A DNA stretch of 64,000 nt, taken from positions 310,001 through 374,000 of the forward strand of contig CAVQYV010000003.1 in the NCBI GenBank assembly GCA_963718295.1. The letters run 5' to 3'. This DNA comes from CAVQYV01 sp963718295 [NCBI: uncultured Methylomirabilota bacterium] (GTDB taxonomy: Bacteria > Methylomirabilota > Methylomirabilia > CAVQYV01). The position numbers were made by a program, and so were the translations under genes. Positions 36,368 through 45,247 of this stretch are shown here, piece by piece. The notes beneath the pieces are model-generated. The model searched no databases and was not told the DNA's origin. It worked only from the letters and a program-made list of their open reading frames with translations. Every line of letters begins with the position of its first letter. Within the stretch, counting starts at the first letter, position 1.

Positions 36368-37324
36368 TCAAGCCTGGACCCCTCCCTTTCCCTCGAGGCT
36401 CACCTTCTCCTTTCCCTTCACCAGCAGGGTCAAGGCCTCATTCATTGGGGTAAGGATATTGAGCTCCCTCCCCAACTCCACCACCGCTCCATTGATATAA
36501 TCGATCTCGGTGCGCTTTCCCCGATCGATATCCTGCAACATGGAACACCGGTTCTGAGGGGCGCCGGATACGATCTCCTTCAGTTTCTTCACTGGGTCGG
36601 AGTAGCGAAATTGGATCCCCTTGGCCCTTCCCACCGCCATCCCTTCCTTCATGGCCAGCTCCTGGATGCGAAGGGTCGGGGGATAGGAGACTGCTTCTAT
36701 GTTTCGCATGCCGGTAAGGGCGCCCACCGGGTTGATGGCCACATTCATGATGAGTTTGCCCCAGACCAAAGAGTTCAGATCCTCATCGAACTTAACCTCT
36801 ACCCCTGCCTGGGAGAACATCTGGGCCAGCTGCTGGGAATCCTGTCTCTGGGAGGGATGCGCCACACCCAGCACTGTCTCCGCGTGCCCTGAATTGTTCA
36901 CCGCCCCCGGCCCGATCACATAAGCCCCGCGGGAGGTCACTCCAGGAATGATTCGTTCCATGGGTATATGGCGGGCAATCCTCTCTACGTTCCCCAATCC
37001 ATTCTGCATGGTGAGGACCAACGTCTTTTCTCCAAAGAGGGGCTTCCATTGGGGAAGCGCAACCTCCGTATCGTAGGCCTTGACCATCAAGAAAACCAGA
37101 TCGACCGGCCCCAAGCCGGCTGGCGAAGAATAGGCCTTCACCGGGATGAGATGCTCCCCTGAAGCATCCCGGACCTGAAGGCCCTCCTTCTGGATCTTTT
37201 CGATGTGCTCCTGCCAGATATCGAGGAAAATCACATCGAAGCCCGCCTGCACCAAGAGGCTCCCGAAGACACCCCCCATGGCTCCCGCACCCAACATGGC
37301 AATCTGCATCTTTTTCTCCTTCAT
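36368..37324 (-). CDS. 2-dehydropantoate 2-reductase family (PanE/ApbA)
   Basis: NADPH-dependent ketopantoate reductase family, 318 residues. The Rossmann motif AMLGAGAMGGVFGSLL is at about 9-24, followed by MVKAYDTEVAL and LTMQNGLGNVERI. VWGKLIMNVAINPVGALTG near 190 holds the catalytic Lys. Family members also reduce other 2-oxoacids, and the location between rraA-like and glcD genes makes such a role as likely as pantothenate synthesis. ATG at 37324; an internal ATG six codons on is an alternative. Confidence 0.85.
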   Translation of the reverse strand: MKEKKMQIAMLGAGAMGGVFGSLLVQAGFDVIFLDIWQEHIEKIQKEGLQVRDASGEHLIPVKAYSSPAGLGPVDLVFLMVKAYDTEVALPQWKPLFGEKTLVLTMQNGLGNVERIARHIPMERIIPGVTSRGAYVIGPGAVNNSGHAETVLGVAHPSQRQDSQQLAQMFSQAGVEVKFDEDLNSLVWGKLIMNVAINPVGALTGMRNIEAVSYPPTLRIQELAMKEGMAVGRAKGIQFRYSDPVKKLKEIVSGAPQNRCSMLQDIDRGKRTEIDYINGAVVELGRELNILTPMNEALTLLVKGKEKVSLEGKGGVQA

Positions 37325-37369
37325 GGCCTCAATGGCCCTTGGGCCACCCTCTTGTGATGGCCAAATGGC

Positions 37370-38029
37370 TCAGGTGATGGGCAGCCGTTTCCCGGTTCGG
37401 GTTTCCTCGGCGATCCTGGCCCTCTCCTGGAAATAGGACTCCACCCCAAAGACATCTTTGATCCGTTCCCCGGCCTTGATGCGGTCCTCCATGTCTTCCA
37501 CCGATTCGCAGATCCGAAGGATCAGGTCGATCTTCTCGTGGGGGATCACTACTATCCCGTCGTCATCCCCCACGATCCAATCGTCGGGCCTCACATTGAC
37601 CCCTCCGCAATTGATGGGCACCTGGATCTCCCCCATCACATCGCAGGAGCCACAGCGGGGAATGATCGCCCGGGTGAAGAGGGGAAAACCCATCTTTCGG
37701 ATCGCCGCGGCATCCCGTACTGCCCCGTCGAGCACGATGCCCACGGCGCCCAAACGAGCCGCCTCGTAGCATACCAACTCCCCCATCACCGCCGACTCCG
37801 TGATCCGCGAGGCATCGATGACCAGGACATGCCCAGGCTTGATGTAATCTAAGGAGGCGATGACTGTCATGAAGTCGGAGGGAACGGTCCGCACCGTCAA
37901 GGCCTGGCCGATCATCTGAACCCCCAAGGTGATGGGCTTGATGGCAGAATCCATGGCGTTCTGTTTCCACATGGCGTCACTCAAAGAGGCGGTGTCAAGC
38001 TTCTTCAGGCGCTCCACAATCGAATTCAT
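37370..38029 (-). CDS. RraA-like family protein (HMG/CHA aldolase-oxaloacetate decarboxylase type)
   Basis: RraA-fold protein, 219 residues. The metal and substrate region is visible as GELVCYEAARLGAVGIVLDGAVRD, followed by FPLFTRAIIPRCG and a DDWIVGDDDGIVVIPHE segment. Many members are class II aldolases for 4-hydroxy-4-methyl-2-oxoglutarate or decarboxylate oxaloacetate; a few regulate RNase E. In this metabolic run an aldolase/decarboxylase role fits better. ATG at 38029, 53 bases after iorB. Confidence 0.85.
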   Translation of the reverse strand: MNSIVERLKKLDTASLSDAMWKQNAMDSAIKPITLGVQMIGQALTVRTVPSDFMTVIASLDYIKPGHVLVIDASRITESAVMGELVCYEAARLGAVGIVLDGAVRDAAAIRKMGFPLFTRAIIPRCGSCDVMGEIQVPINCGGVNVRPDDWIVGDDDGIVVIPHEKIDLILRICESVEDMEDRIKAGERIKDVFGVESYFQERARIAEETRTGKRLPIT

Positions 38030-38082
38030 TAGCTCCTCCTTCTGATTTCCCTGGATTCGAATCCCAATTCCAATGACCTTCC

Positions 38083-38721
38083 CTAATCGTGATTTCTGGC
38101 AGATTGGGCGAGCTGCAATCCCAGCTCAAATCCCCTCTTATTCTGCTCGAAGTCGGGAAAACGCTCCTGCACCACCTCCAGAAACATCTCTTTCCGGATG
38201 GGGATCTCCCCCAGGCCGAAAGCCAGGCCCAGACTGATGACGCTGATATGCAAGAGGTCCTGAAAATGCTCCCGGGAGATCTCATCCATGTTGAAGGCAT
38301 ACACCCGAGGAGTGAAATCGCGAAGGATCTGAAGAAGATCCTCCAAGGGCGGGTAGGTGTACTTTTTCATCCGGACCAGGGTCGGAGGATGGGCCTCGGT
38401 GTTGAGCACTACCACTGAGCCAGGATGAAGGAAATCACAGTACCGCACCGCCTCGAGGGGCTCATAGGCGATGAGCATGTCCGCCCTTCCAGGGGGAATC
38501 AAGCCCGAGCGGGTCGTATGTCGCTCATCCTCCTCTTCCCCTCCTTCCAGGATCCGATATCGGACATGCGAGGTCACTCCGCCCTCCCGCTGGGCACCAC
38601 CCCGCTTTTCCGCTCCTCCGACGTGGAGCCCCTGCTTGATCCCGGCCAGCTTGAGAAGGTTGCCCAGGGTGATGACCCCCTGGCCGCCGATCCCAGAGAT
38701 CACGATGTCATAGGTCTTCAT
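38083..38721 (-). CDS. iorB: Indolepyruvate:ferredoxin oxidoreductase beta subunit
   Basis: Gamma/beta-type subunit of the arylpyruvate ferredoxin oxidoreductase, 212 residues. GIGGQGVITLGNLL at about 9-22 and AEKRGGAQREGGVTSHVR near 37-54 are typical. With IorA it oxidatively decarboxylates aryl or branched 2-oxoacids to acyl-CoA while reducing ferredoxin. ATG at 38721 shares its A with the iorA TAA, giving tight translational coupling; the longer ORF to 38820 is spurious. Confidence 0.93.
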   Translation of the reverse strand: MKTYDIVISGIGGQGVITLGNLLKLAGIKQGLHVGGAEKRGGAQREGGVTSHVRYRILEGGEEEDERHTTRSGLIPPGRADMLIAYEPLEAVRYCDFLHPGSVVVLNTEAHPPTLVRMKKYTYPPLEDLLQILRDFTPRVYAFNMDEISREHFQDLLHISVISLGLAFGLGEIPIRKEMFLEVVQERFPDFEQNKRGFELGLQLAQSARNHD

Positions 38722-40652
38722 TAGCTTCCCACTGCAGCCAGCTCCCGGCCTTTCTCCTTGAGCCTGATCTCGGTCCGGGTGATGGCCGAGTTGGGGCAGA
38801 CATTCTTGCAGGCCCCGCACAGGGTGCAGGAGGCCTCCTCGATGAAGTAGACCTCCTCACCTTCTTCGATCCGGGAGTGGATGGCGGGGCAGCCGAATTC
38901 CACATAGCACTCCCCGCACCTCTGACAACGCTCGGGGTCGATATCATAATAGACATCTTCCTCGGGCCTGAAACGACGACGCCGACGATCGGCCTGCAAG
39001 GAGCACTCCCGCTCCGCGATGATCACCTTGAATCCCGGCACCTCCAGGGCCTCCAGGATCCCGTCCATCATCGCCCGGATGTTGAAGGGATCGATGGTCC
39101 TCACATACTTCACGCCCAGTGCCCGCATCAGCTCCCGGATATCGACGCCTGGCACCTGTCTGTTATCGACGCTCAAGTTCGTGGTCGGGCTGGGCTGATG
39201 ACCGGTCATGGCGATCCACTTGTTGTCCAGGAAGAGGAGCAGCACATCGGCATTCGCCTGGACCGCATTGATCAAGGCCGGAACCCCGGAGTGGAAAAAG
39301 GTCGAGTCCCCCACGATGGTCAGCACCCTCTGATCCTCGATCATCTTGCTGACCCCCTGGGAGGTGGCGAGGCCGCAATTCATACAGGTGACCCAGTCCG
39401 AGGCATAATGGGGAGGCAAGCCCGCGAGGGTGAGGCAACCGATATCGCCCCCATATACCTCCTCGCGCCGGGTCGCCTTCATCATGGCATACATGGTGGC
39501 CCGGTGAGGACAGCCCGCGCAGAATGCCCCGGTACGGGGCGGGAGTTTCTCGATGATCGGCTTGGCCCGGGCTGCGATCTTCGGGCCTTCCAGCTTGCCC
39601 TCGACCCCGAACTCCCGGGCGAGGACCTGGCTGATCAGATTCACATTGAGCTCCCCATAACGGGGGAAAAGGTCCTTGCCCCGAATGGGAAGGGTGAGCC
39701 CCGCGTCATAGGCGTCCTTCTTGATCTGAAACTCCAGGAATCCCTCCAAATCCTCCACGATGATCACTCCCTGGAGGGGTTGGAGGAATTCGCGTATCAG
39801 CGCGGGGGAGACGGGGTAGGTCAGGCCTATCTTCAGGATGGGCAGATCGTAGATCTCCAGCAGGTCCAGGGCTTCCAGGAGATACTCGAAATTGACGCTG
39901 GAGCTGATGATCCCCCAATTCGCCGTACCCGGAAGAGTTCGGTTGAGAGGGGATTGGTAGGCATATTCTCGCAGCTGATCGACTGCTTCCAGAGCTCTCC
40001 TATGGTTCTCCAGCGCGGTGTTGAACAGGTTGAAATAGCGGACCGGATTCTTCAAGAAATGCGGCGCCTCTCCCTTCTCTTCCGGCATCTCTCCCAGGAT
40101 CAAATCCCCCGCATTGTGAGCCAAACGGGCAGGGAGATTGAGGATGAAGGGCAGGCTGAAGCGCTCCGATAGGTCGAAGGCCTGGGCCGTGAAATCCTTC
40201 ACCTCTTGAATACTGGCAGGCTCCAATATGGGGGCATGGGTATGGAGGGAATACCAGCGGTCATCCTGCTCCGAGGTCGAGCAAGTGACCCCTGGGTCGC
40301 TCCCCACCACCACCACCAATCCGGCTCGCACCCCGGTCAATCCGAGAAAATGGAGAGGCTCCGCCGCCACGTTCATCCCCACATGCTTCATGGCCGCCAT
40401 GGCCCTGACGCCGGAGAAGCTGGCACCGATCGCCCCATGGAGGGCCACATGCTCATTGGTGCTGTACTCGGCGTAGAGGCCCGAAATATAATCCTGCATG
40501 GCGATGAGGGTGTCTCCAATCTCCGAGGCGGGGGTTCCCGGATAGGTGGCGAAGTATCGCATCCCTGCCTCCAGCGCCCCTCGGGCCACTGCCTCGTTGC
40601 CCATCGCCAGGATCCTCTTGCCCGCCTCCCGGGAGAGGATCCCATCCATCAT
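38721..40652 (-). CDS. iorA: Indolepyruvate:ferredoxin oxidoreductase alpha subunit
   Basis: Thiamine-diphosphate subunit, 643 residues. The N-terminal pyrimidine-binding domain has YPGTPASEIGDTL near 40. The C-terminal TPP domain has VGDSTFFHSGVPALINA and DNKWIAMTGHQPSP. The end carries two [4Fe-4S] motifs, CQRCGECYVEFGCP and CTLCGACKNVCP. ATG at 40652 overlaps the stop of the metF-like gene (TGATG). The substrate could be indolepyruvate, phenylpyruvate or another oxoacid; the metF/metV neighbours are unusual. Confidence 0.93.
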   Translation of the reverse strand: MMDGILSREAGKRILAMGNEAVARGALEAGMRYFATYPGTPASEIGDTLIAMQDYISGLYAEYSTNEHVALHGAIGASFSGVRAMAAMKHVGMNVAAEPLHFLGLTGVRAGLVVVVGSDPGVTCSTSEQDDRWYSLHTHAPILEPASIQEVKDFTAQAFDLSERFSLPFILNLPARLAHNAGDLILGEMPEEKGEAPHFLKNPVRYFNLFNTALENHRRALEAVDQLREYAYQSPLNRTLPGTANWGIISSSVNFEYLLEALDLLEIYDLPILKIGLTYPVSPALIREFLQPLQGVIIVEDLEGFLEFQIKKDAYDAGLTLPIRGKDLFPRYGELNVNLISQVLAREFGVEGKLEGPKIAARAKPIIEKLPPRTGAFCAGCPHRATMYAMMKATRREEVYGGDIGCLTLAGLPPHYASDWVTCMNCGLATSQGVSKMIEDQRVLTIVGDSTFFHSGVPALINAVQANADVLLLFLDNKWIAMTGHQPSPTTNLSVDNRQVPGVDIRELMRALGVKYVRTIDPFNIRAMMDGILEALEVPGFKVIIAERECSLQADRRRRRFRPEEDVYYDIDPERCQRCGECYVEFGCPAIHSRIEEGEEVYFIEEASCTLCGACKNVCPNSAITRTEIRLKEKGRELAAVGS

Positions 40653-41383
40653 CACGATTCGGATGAGAGGTAGTGGAAATACCACCTCAGCACCTCCTCT
40701 CCTTCATCTTCCTTACCGCCGGGGATCCGAAGGTTGATGCCTGCTACGGCCGAGGCCTTCAGTTCCCCCCAATCTTCTTCACGGAATCCCCGCGCCTCCT
40801 CCAGGGCCAGGCTGAGATAGGTGGGCTTCCCGATCTCCTTGGGCAATTGGGCGAGGATCAGGAGCTTGCTGGGCCACTTGAGAAAGACATAGTCGGCCCC
40901 CATGTCCACCATCTGTCGGAGACGGAACAACTCCAGGGGGGAATCCACCTTGGCCAGGACCCCGATTTGCAGGAAGACCTCGCCCTTCATGGAGCGTCCC
41001 GCCGGATCGAAACCGGACTTGGTGTAAAGGGCCATTCGCAGAAGCTGCAACAGGTCCAGGTCAAATACCGGCTTGGCCTCCTTAAGCAGGGTTTTCGCAG
41101 GATGCTGCCCCGCCCCCAGGACGATCTTCTCCAGGCCCACGGCATTGGCCGTGATCAACTCCGAGAAGAGAGCGGCCCGATTGCGATCCGCGGGATGGAG
41201 ATGGAGATAGATCTCCTTCCCCAACTCCTCCTGAAGCAGGGATCCCAGGGCCAATGGGCTCAGCCCACCCCCTGGATCGTAGAGATGGAAGGCCCCTGCC
41301 GACTTCAGCCGCTTGGCGGCCGCCAGAAAGGTCTCCACATCCCCGGTAATAGGACAATCAAGCTGGGCGATCAGCTGCTGCAT
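40652..41383 (-). CDS. Short MetF-like protein
   Basis: A 243-residue protein with features of the methylenetetrahydrofolate reductase barrel, shorter than usual MetF (about 290). Segments such as ALYTKSGFDPAGRSMKGEVFLQIGVLA and MVDMGADYVFLKWP resemble MetF strands, while the N-terminal catalytic FxPP-type segment is not obvious. It is directly preceded by the MetV gene (46-base gap) and coupled to iorA. It may be a divergent methylene-THF reductase or a paralogue with changed substrate. ATG at 41383. Confidence 0.55.
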   Translation of the reverse strand: MQQLIAQLDCPITGDVETFLAAAKRLKSAGAFHLYDPGGGLSPLALGSLLQEELGKEIYLHLHPADRNRAALFSELITANAVGLEKIVLGAGQHPAKTLLKEAKPVFDLDLLQLLRMALYTKSGFDPAGRSMKGEVFLQIGVLAKVDSPLELFRLRQMVDMGADYVFLKWPSKLLILAQLPKEIGKPTYLSLALEEARGFREEDWGELKASAVAGINLRIPGGKEDEGEEVLRWYFHYLSSES

Positions 41384-41429
41384 CGGTTCCTCACTGATCC
41401 TTTCCCGAATCCCTTTCTGGAATCCCTCG

Positions 41430-42080
41430 CTACTTGCTCCCTCGCTGCTGGATCACCTCTTGCGGGTGCAAGTGGTCCGACCAATCCTCGGGATCCCGGA
41501 TGAGGGAGAGCTTCTCCACCTGTCCCAGGGCTTCCAGCCGATCGTAAATCGTTTTCCAAACGCAGTCCAGTCCCTCCTTGACATCGCACTTCCCATCGAT
41601 CATGCCGTCACAGGGACCATTGCGGAGACCCTTGGGGCAGCGGGTCAAGAAGCAGATTCCCCCTGTCTCTCCCAGGAGACAGTCCCCACATGCCTGGCAG
41701 CGTTCAAAAAACCTCCCAATCCTCTCCGCTTTCCCGTAGAACTGCGAATCCAGTCCCGGCAGGCAGACCTTCCCCGTGATATCCACCACCGTCTGTACGC
41801 CCAGCCCGCAGGCGAACACCAGGATCGCATCCGCCTCCTCCAACTCCTTCTTGATCCGGCGGAGGTCCCTCCGAATGATGCGTTCGTCACAGGGCTCCTC
41901 AGAGATCAGGGAGGCAAGCACCTTTCCACCCAGGATCTTCTCCTCCCACTCCTTCACCTGTTCGGATCCGCCGGTCTGGCAGGTAGCGGCACAACCGCCG
42001 CAGCCAATGATGACCAGCTTGGCATAGGGAGAAAGCAGGGAGAGGACGGCCTCTTTCGACTTCTGGGTGGTGATCATCAT
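41430..42080 (-). CDS. metV: MetV-like methylene-THF reductase C-terminal catalytic domain protein
   Basis: A 216-residue iron-sulfur/zinc protein. The first half has IGCGGCAATCQTGG near 24-37, and the second half has CQACGDCLLGETGGICFLTRCPKGLRNGPCDG, the signature of MetV, partner of MetF in acetogens and other anaerobes. MetV-MetF complexes reduce methylene-THF with ferredoxin-level or NADH electrons. ATG at 42080 overlaps the hydrolase stop by four bases. It supports a folate role for the short MetF-like protein. Confidence 0.85.
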   Translation of the reverse strand: MMITTQKSKEAVLSLLSPYAKLVIIGCGGCAATCQTGGSEQVKEWEEKILGGKVLASLISEEPCDERIIRRDLRRIKKELEEADAILVFACGLGVQTVVDITGKVCLPGLDSQFYGKAERIGRFFERCQACGDCLLGETGGICFLTRCPKGLRNGPCDGMIDGKCDVKEGLDCVWKTIYDRLEALGQVEKLSLIRDPEDWSDHLHPQEVIQQRGSK

Positions 42081-42976
42081 GGCTGAACTCCTTGCTCACA
42101 AAATAAAGGACATTCCTCTATCATTTTGGAGTCTTTTAAGCCATTGTCTCTTGATCTGTCAAGAGAAAACTGGCTCCGCAAAGCCCCCCGCTTACGGGGC
42201 GAAGGTCGGGGGCTATGCCTCCCCAAAAATCGGGCGACCGCCGCATTGAAGGCAGGGGCATCTTCGATCATCGCCATATGGCCTGCCCCCTCGATCACCT
42301 CCAGACGGGAATGGGGGATACCCGATCGAAGATGCTCCGAAAGCTCAAGGGGCGTGAAGCGGTCTTCCCTCCCGCAGAGGATCAGGGTCGGCTGGACGAT
42401 CCGCGACAGGTGCTTCGAGATGTCGAAGGCATCGCAGGCCGAAAAGTCCGTCACCAACACCTCCGGGCGGTAATTGGCCATCTCCGTCTCGGTCAAGTTC
42501 AAGTGATAGGCGGGAAAATTGGGGGAATAGGCATACCGGCTGATTACCCGCATCACCTCCCTGGAGTCTCTTCTCAGGGCGGAAAGGACCTCCCCTGGGA
42601 CCTTCAGTTGGGCGCCGCTGCCGGCCAGAATGATCTTCTTCACTCGCTCCGGATGGCAAAGCGCCAGTCCCATCACGATGGCACCTCCCATCGAATGACC
42701 CAACCAGACGGCCTGGTTGAGGCCCAGGGCATCCAGGAAGGCCAGGAGGTCATGGCCGTAATCTTCCAATCTTGGGTAGCCGCCACCGTCCGATCCCCCA
42801 TGCCCCGGGAGATCGACCGCCACGACCGGAAAGGATTCTTCGAAGGCCTGGAGCTGACGAAGCCAGACGTTGGAGCTGGCCCCCGCCCCATGAATAAAGA
42901 TGACCGGCGTCGTCCCCGGACTCTTGGCTCCCTGCCGAAAGTGGATCCTTTTTCCAGCGACCTCTGCCCACGGCAT
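42077..42976 (-). CDS. Alpha/beta hydrolase
   Basis: Soluble alpha/beta hydrolase of 299 residues, resembling esterases/haloperoxidases. The oxyanion motif is FIHGAGASSNVW near 27, the nucleophile elbow is LGHSMGGAIV near 95, the acid is in LCGREDRFTP, and His lies in GAGHMAMIED near 240. The last roughly 45 residues (from SPRPSPRKRG) are basic and low in order, and the DNA there carries a palindrome, as if the frame runs into repeat sequence. ATG at 42976, six bases after uppP. Confidence 0.82.
   Translation of the reverse strand: MPWAEVAGKRIHFRQGAKSPGTTPVIFIHGAGASSNVWLRQLQAFEESFPVVAVDLPGHGGSDGGGYPRLEDYGHDLLAFLDALGLNQAVWLGHSMGGAIVMGLALCHPERVKKIILAGSGAQLKVPGEVLSALRRDSREVMRVISRYAYSPNFPAYHLNLTETEMANYRPEVLVTDFSACDAFDISKHLSRIVQPTLILCGREDRFTPLELSEHLRSGIPHSRLEVIEGAGHMAMIEDAPAFNAAVARFLGRHSPRPSPRKRGALRSQFSLDRSRDNGLKDSKMIEECPLFCEQGVQP
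42182..42214. repeat. Palindromic repeat in the hydrolase 3' end
   Basis: Arms agccccc and gggggct flank a GC-rich interior that itself folds (cccgcttacgggg). It is translated as part of the basic C-terminal tail of the hydrolase. It resembles extragenic palindromic repeats. Confidence 0.35.
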
Positions 42977-42982
42977 CGGATG

Positions 42983-43807
42983 CTATTTCCCCCCAATGCC
43001 GAGCCAAAGGCATAACAAGGCAGCTACACCCACCACCCATCGATAAAAGGCAAAAGGAGCCAATCTCCCTCGCTGCAAATACCGCAAGAGGTAGCGGATG
43101 CTGAGAAAACCAAGGAGGGTGGCGGAGGAGATACCCAGAAGGAAGGGGATCCGATCGGCGGGGGAAAGCCCGCTCTTCAGCAGGGAAAGCCCCTTGAAAA
43201 CGGCCGCCCCTGCGACGATGGGCGAGGCAAGGAGGAAAGAGAAGCGGGCCGCCACCTCCCTCCTTAGGCCCAAGAACAACCCAGCCGTGATCGTCACCCC
43301 TGAGCGGGAGACTCCGGGAAAGAGGGCGGTTGCCTGCGCCAGGCCAATGACCAGTGCCTCTCGCAGGCCGATCTCCTCCGCCCCCTTCTTCAATCCCCCG
43401 CTCCGGTCGGCATAGAACAGCACCCCACCCAGGCAGATCATGAGGGCCGCAATGGAGGCGGGGTTGCGAAAGCGGCCCTCTATGACCTCCTCGGCCAAGA
43501 GGCCTACCAGGACCGCCGGCAAGCTTCCCAACAATAAGAGCCAGCTCATGCGCCGGAGAGGATCTCTCCCGATCTGCCTCTCCTTCAAGCTCAACCAGAA
43601 TGCCCGCACCAGATCCTGCCAATCCCGGCCAAAATAGAGCAGAAGGGAAAGGAGGGTCCCCAGGTGGAGGGCCACATCAAAGGTGAGCCCCAGATCCGGC
43701 CATCCCATGAACCAGGGAATCAGGATCAGGTGGGCGGAGCTGGATATGGGCAGGAATTCCGTGATTCCCTGAACTGCCCCCAGGATCAGGGGTCTGAGCA
43801 GGCCCAT
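42983..43807 (-). CDS. uppP: Undecaprenyl-diphosphate phosphatase
   Basis: UppP/BacA recycles undecaprenyl diphosphate to the monophosphate carrier for cell-wall synthesis. It is an integral membrane protein of 274 residues with about eight hydrophobic segments. The first motif is GAVQGITEFLPISSSAHLIL near 11-30, and the second is FPGVSRSGVTITAGLFLG near 165. ATG at 43807, six bases after larC. It is a housekeeping gene inside an otherwise metabolic run. Confidence 0.95.
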   Translation of the reverse strand: MGLLRPLILGAVQGITEFLPISSSAHLILIPWFMGWPDLGLTFDVALHLGTLLSLLLYFGRDWQDLVRAFWLSLKERQIGRDPLRRMSWLLLLGSLPAVLVGLLAEEVIEGRFRNPASIAALMICLGGVLFYADRSGGLKKGAEEIGLREALVIGLAQATALFPGVSRSGVTITAGLFLGLRREVAARFSFLLASPIVAGAAVFKGLSLLKSGLSPADRIPFLLGISSATLLGFLSIRYLLRYLQRGRLAPFAFYRWVVGVAALLCLWLGIGGK

Positions 43808-43813
43808 GGGACC

Positions 43814-44992
43814 TCAACCCCACAACTGGTGGTGGGCAGCCCGCTGGGCCTCTTGATAGATCTCCCTCATGCTGAGGTTCAGGCTCCTGGCTAATGCCTT
43901 GCAATCCTCGTATTCGGGGCAGAGGTCGGTGACCTGGTCTCCGATCTTCCCCACTTTGATCCTCACCCGGCCGTAGCGGGTTTCGATCTCTTTGATCTCG
44001 CGGAAGAGCTTCTTCCGCATCGCCTGGCTAATCCGAACCCCGAAGGTGGTCGTCTCTTCGAAGATGATCCGATTGCAGGCATCCACCTTTTCCGGCGGGC
44101 AAAGGACCGACAACTTGGTGGCGGGACGGGACTTCTTCATGAAAATGGGCGTCAGATAGACATCCAGGGCCCCGGCCTGGAAAAGCCTCTCCCACATGAC
44201 TTCAAAGAATTGGGGGTTCATGTCATCGATGTTCGATTCCAGGATGGATATGGTGTCCTCCTCGAGTCCCTCATCAGTCTCCCCTACCATCAGCCGGAGC
44301 AAATTGGGCAGATTGGCGAATTCCTTGGTTCCCGCACCATAGCCCACGTTCTGGACCTTCATCAGGGGCATAGGCCCGAACCGCTTGGCCAGGGTGGTAA
44401 CGATGGCCGCGCCGGTGGGAGTGGTGAGCTCACCCTCCACATCGGAGGCGTAAGCGGGAAATCCCTTCAACAGCTCTGCTGTGCCCGGAGCGGGAACCGG
44501 CAGCCTTCCATGCTCGGCCATGACGAAACCTGAGCCCAGATGGAGCGGAGAGGAATAGATTTGCTCCACTTTGAGCTGGTGTAGGCCAATCACCGATCCC
44601 ACGATATCCACGATGGAATCCAAGGCTCCCACCTCGTGGAAGTGCACGTGCTCCACCGAAGTCCCATGGACTTTTGCCTCCGCCTCTGCCAGGCGGGTGA
44701 AGATGGCCCGGCAATCCTTCTGGACTTTGGGCTCCAGGCCGCTCCCTTCTATGGCCTCCAGGATGTGAGAGAGGTGACGATGGGTATGCTGGTGATCGTC
44801 AATGACCACCTCCACCTTGGTGCCGGTGAGGGATCCCTTCGTTACCTGATTGGCCTCCAATCGAAATCCATGGAGATTGAGCTTTCCCAGTTCCTCTCTC
44901 AGGACCTCTAATCCCAGCCCCACATCCACCAGGGCACCCAGAATCATATCCCCACTGATCCCAGCAAAGCAATCAAAATATGCGATCTTCAT
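43814..44992 (-). CDS. larC: LarC, nickel insertase for the nickel-pincer cofactor
   Basis: Pyridinium-3,5-bisthiocarboxylate mononucleotide nickel insertase, last step of lactate racemase cofactor synthesis. Length 392. The N-terminus is AYFDCFAGISGDMILGALVD, then a His-rich VIDDHQHTHRHL near 66, HVHFHEVGALDSIVDIVG near 117, and C-terminal LESNIDDMNPQFFEVMWERL. It is encoded as one uninterrupted frame, unlike the frameshifted larC1/larC2 of Lactobacillus. ATG at 44992 begins the 12-gene minus-strand run; larB is at 9.4 kb. Confidence 0.95.
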   Translation of the reverse strand: MKIAYFDCFAGISGDMILGALVDVGLGLEVLREELGKLNLHGFRLEANQVTKGSLTGTKVEVVIDDHQHTHRHLSHILEAIEGSGLEPKVQKDCRAIFTRLAEAEAKVHGTSVEHVHFHEVGALDSIVDIVGSVIGLHQLKVEQIYSSPLHLGSGFVMAEHGRLPVPAPGTAELLKGFPAYASDVEGELTTPTGAAIVTTLAKRFGPMPLMKVQNVGYGAGTKEFANLPNLLRLMVGETDEGLEEDTISILESNIDDMNPQFFEVMWERLFQAGALDVYLTPIFMKKSRPATKLSVLCPPEKVDACNRIIFEETTTFGVRISQAMRKKLFREIKEIETRYGRVRIKVGKIGDQVTDLCPEYEDCKALARSLNLSMREIYQEAQRAAHHQLWG

Positions 44993-45247
44993 GGCAGGCT
45001 CCTTATAGTTCTTTGATCGGTGATTTCTTCAGGAAAATTGCACAGGATCAGACCCATTGGCCTCGCGAAAGACCCCATAATTTAGCAAATGAACCATCCT
45101 TTCACAAGCAATTTCTCTCCGTCCCCTCCTGGCACTTCCCTCCCTCTTCCCAAATTAGCGATTGACTTTTCCTCCTTTTCAGCTTAATGTCAAATAGCCG
45201 TTATTTGCGGCCAGATAGCGATTTTCCCGTATTTGAAGGAGGAATGC

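Noticed and set aside
45162-45190. Confident sigma-70 promoter for galT
   Set aside because: The -35 TTGACT is good but the -10 TAATGT is weak, so it is mentioned only as a possibility.
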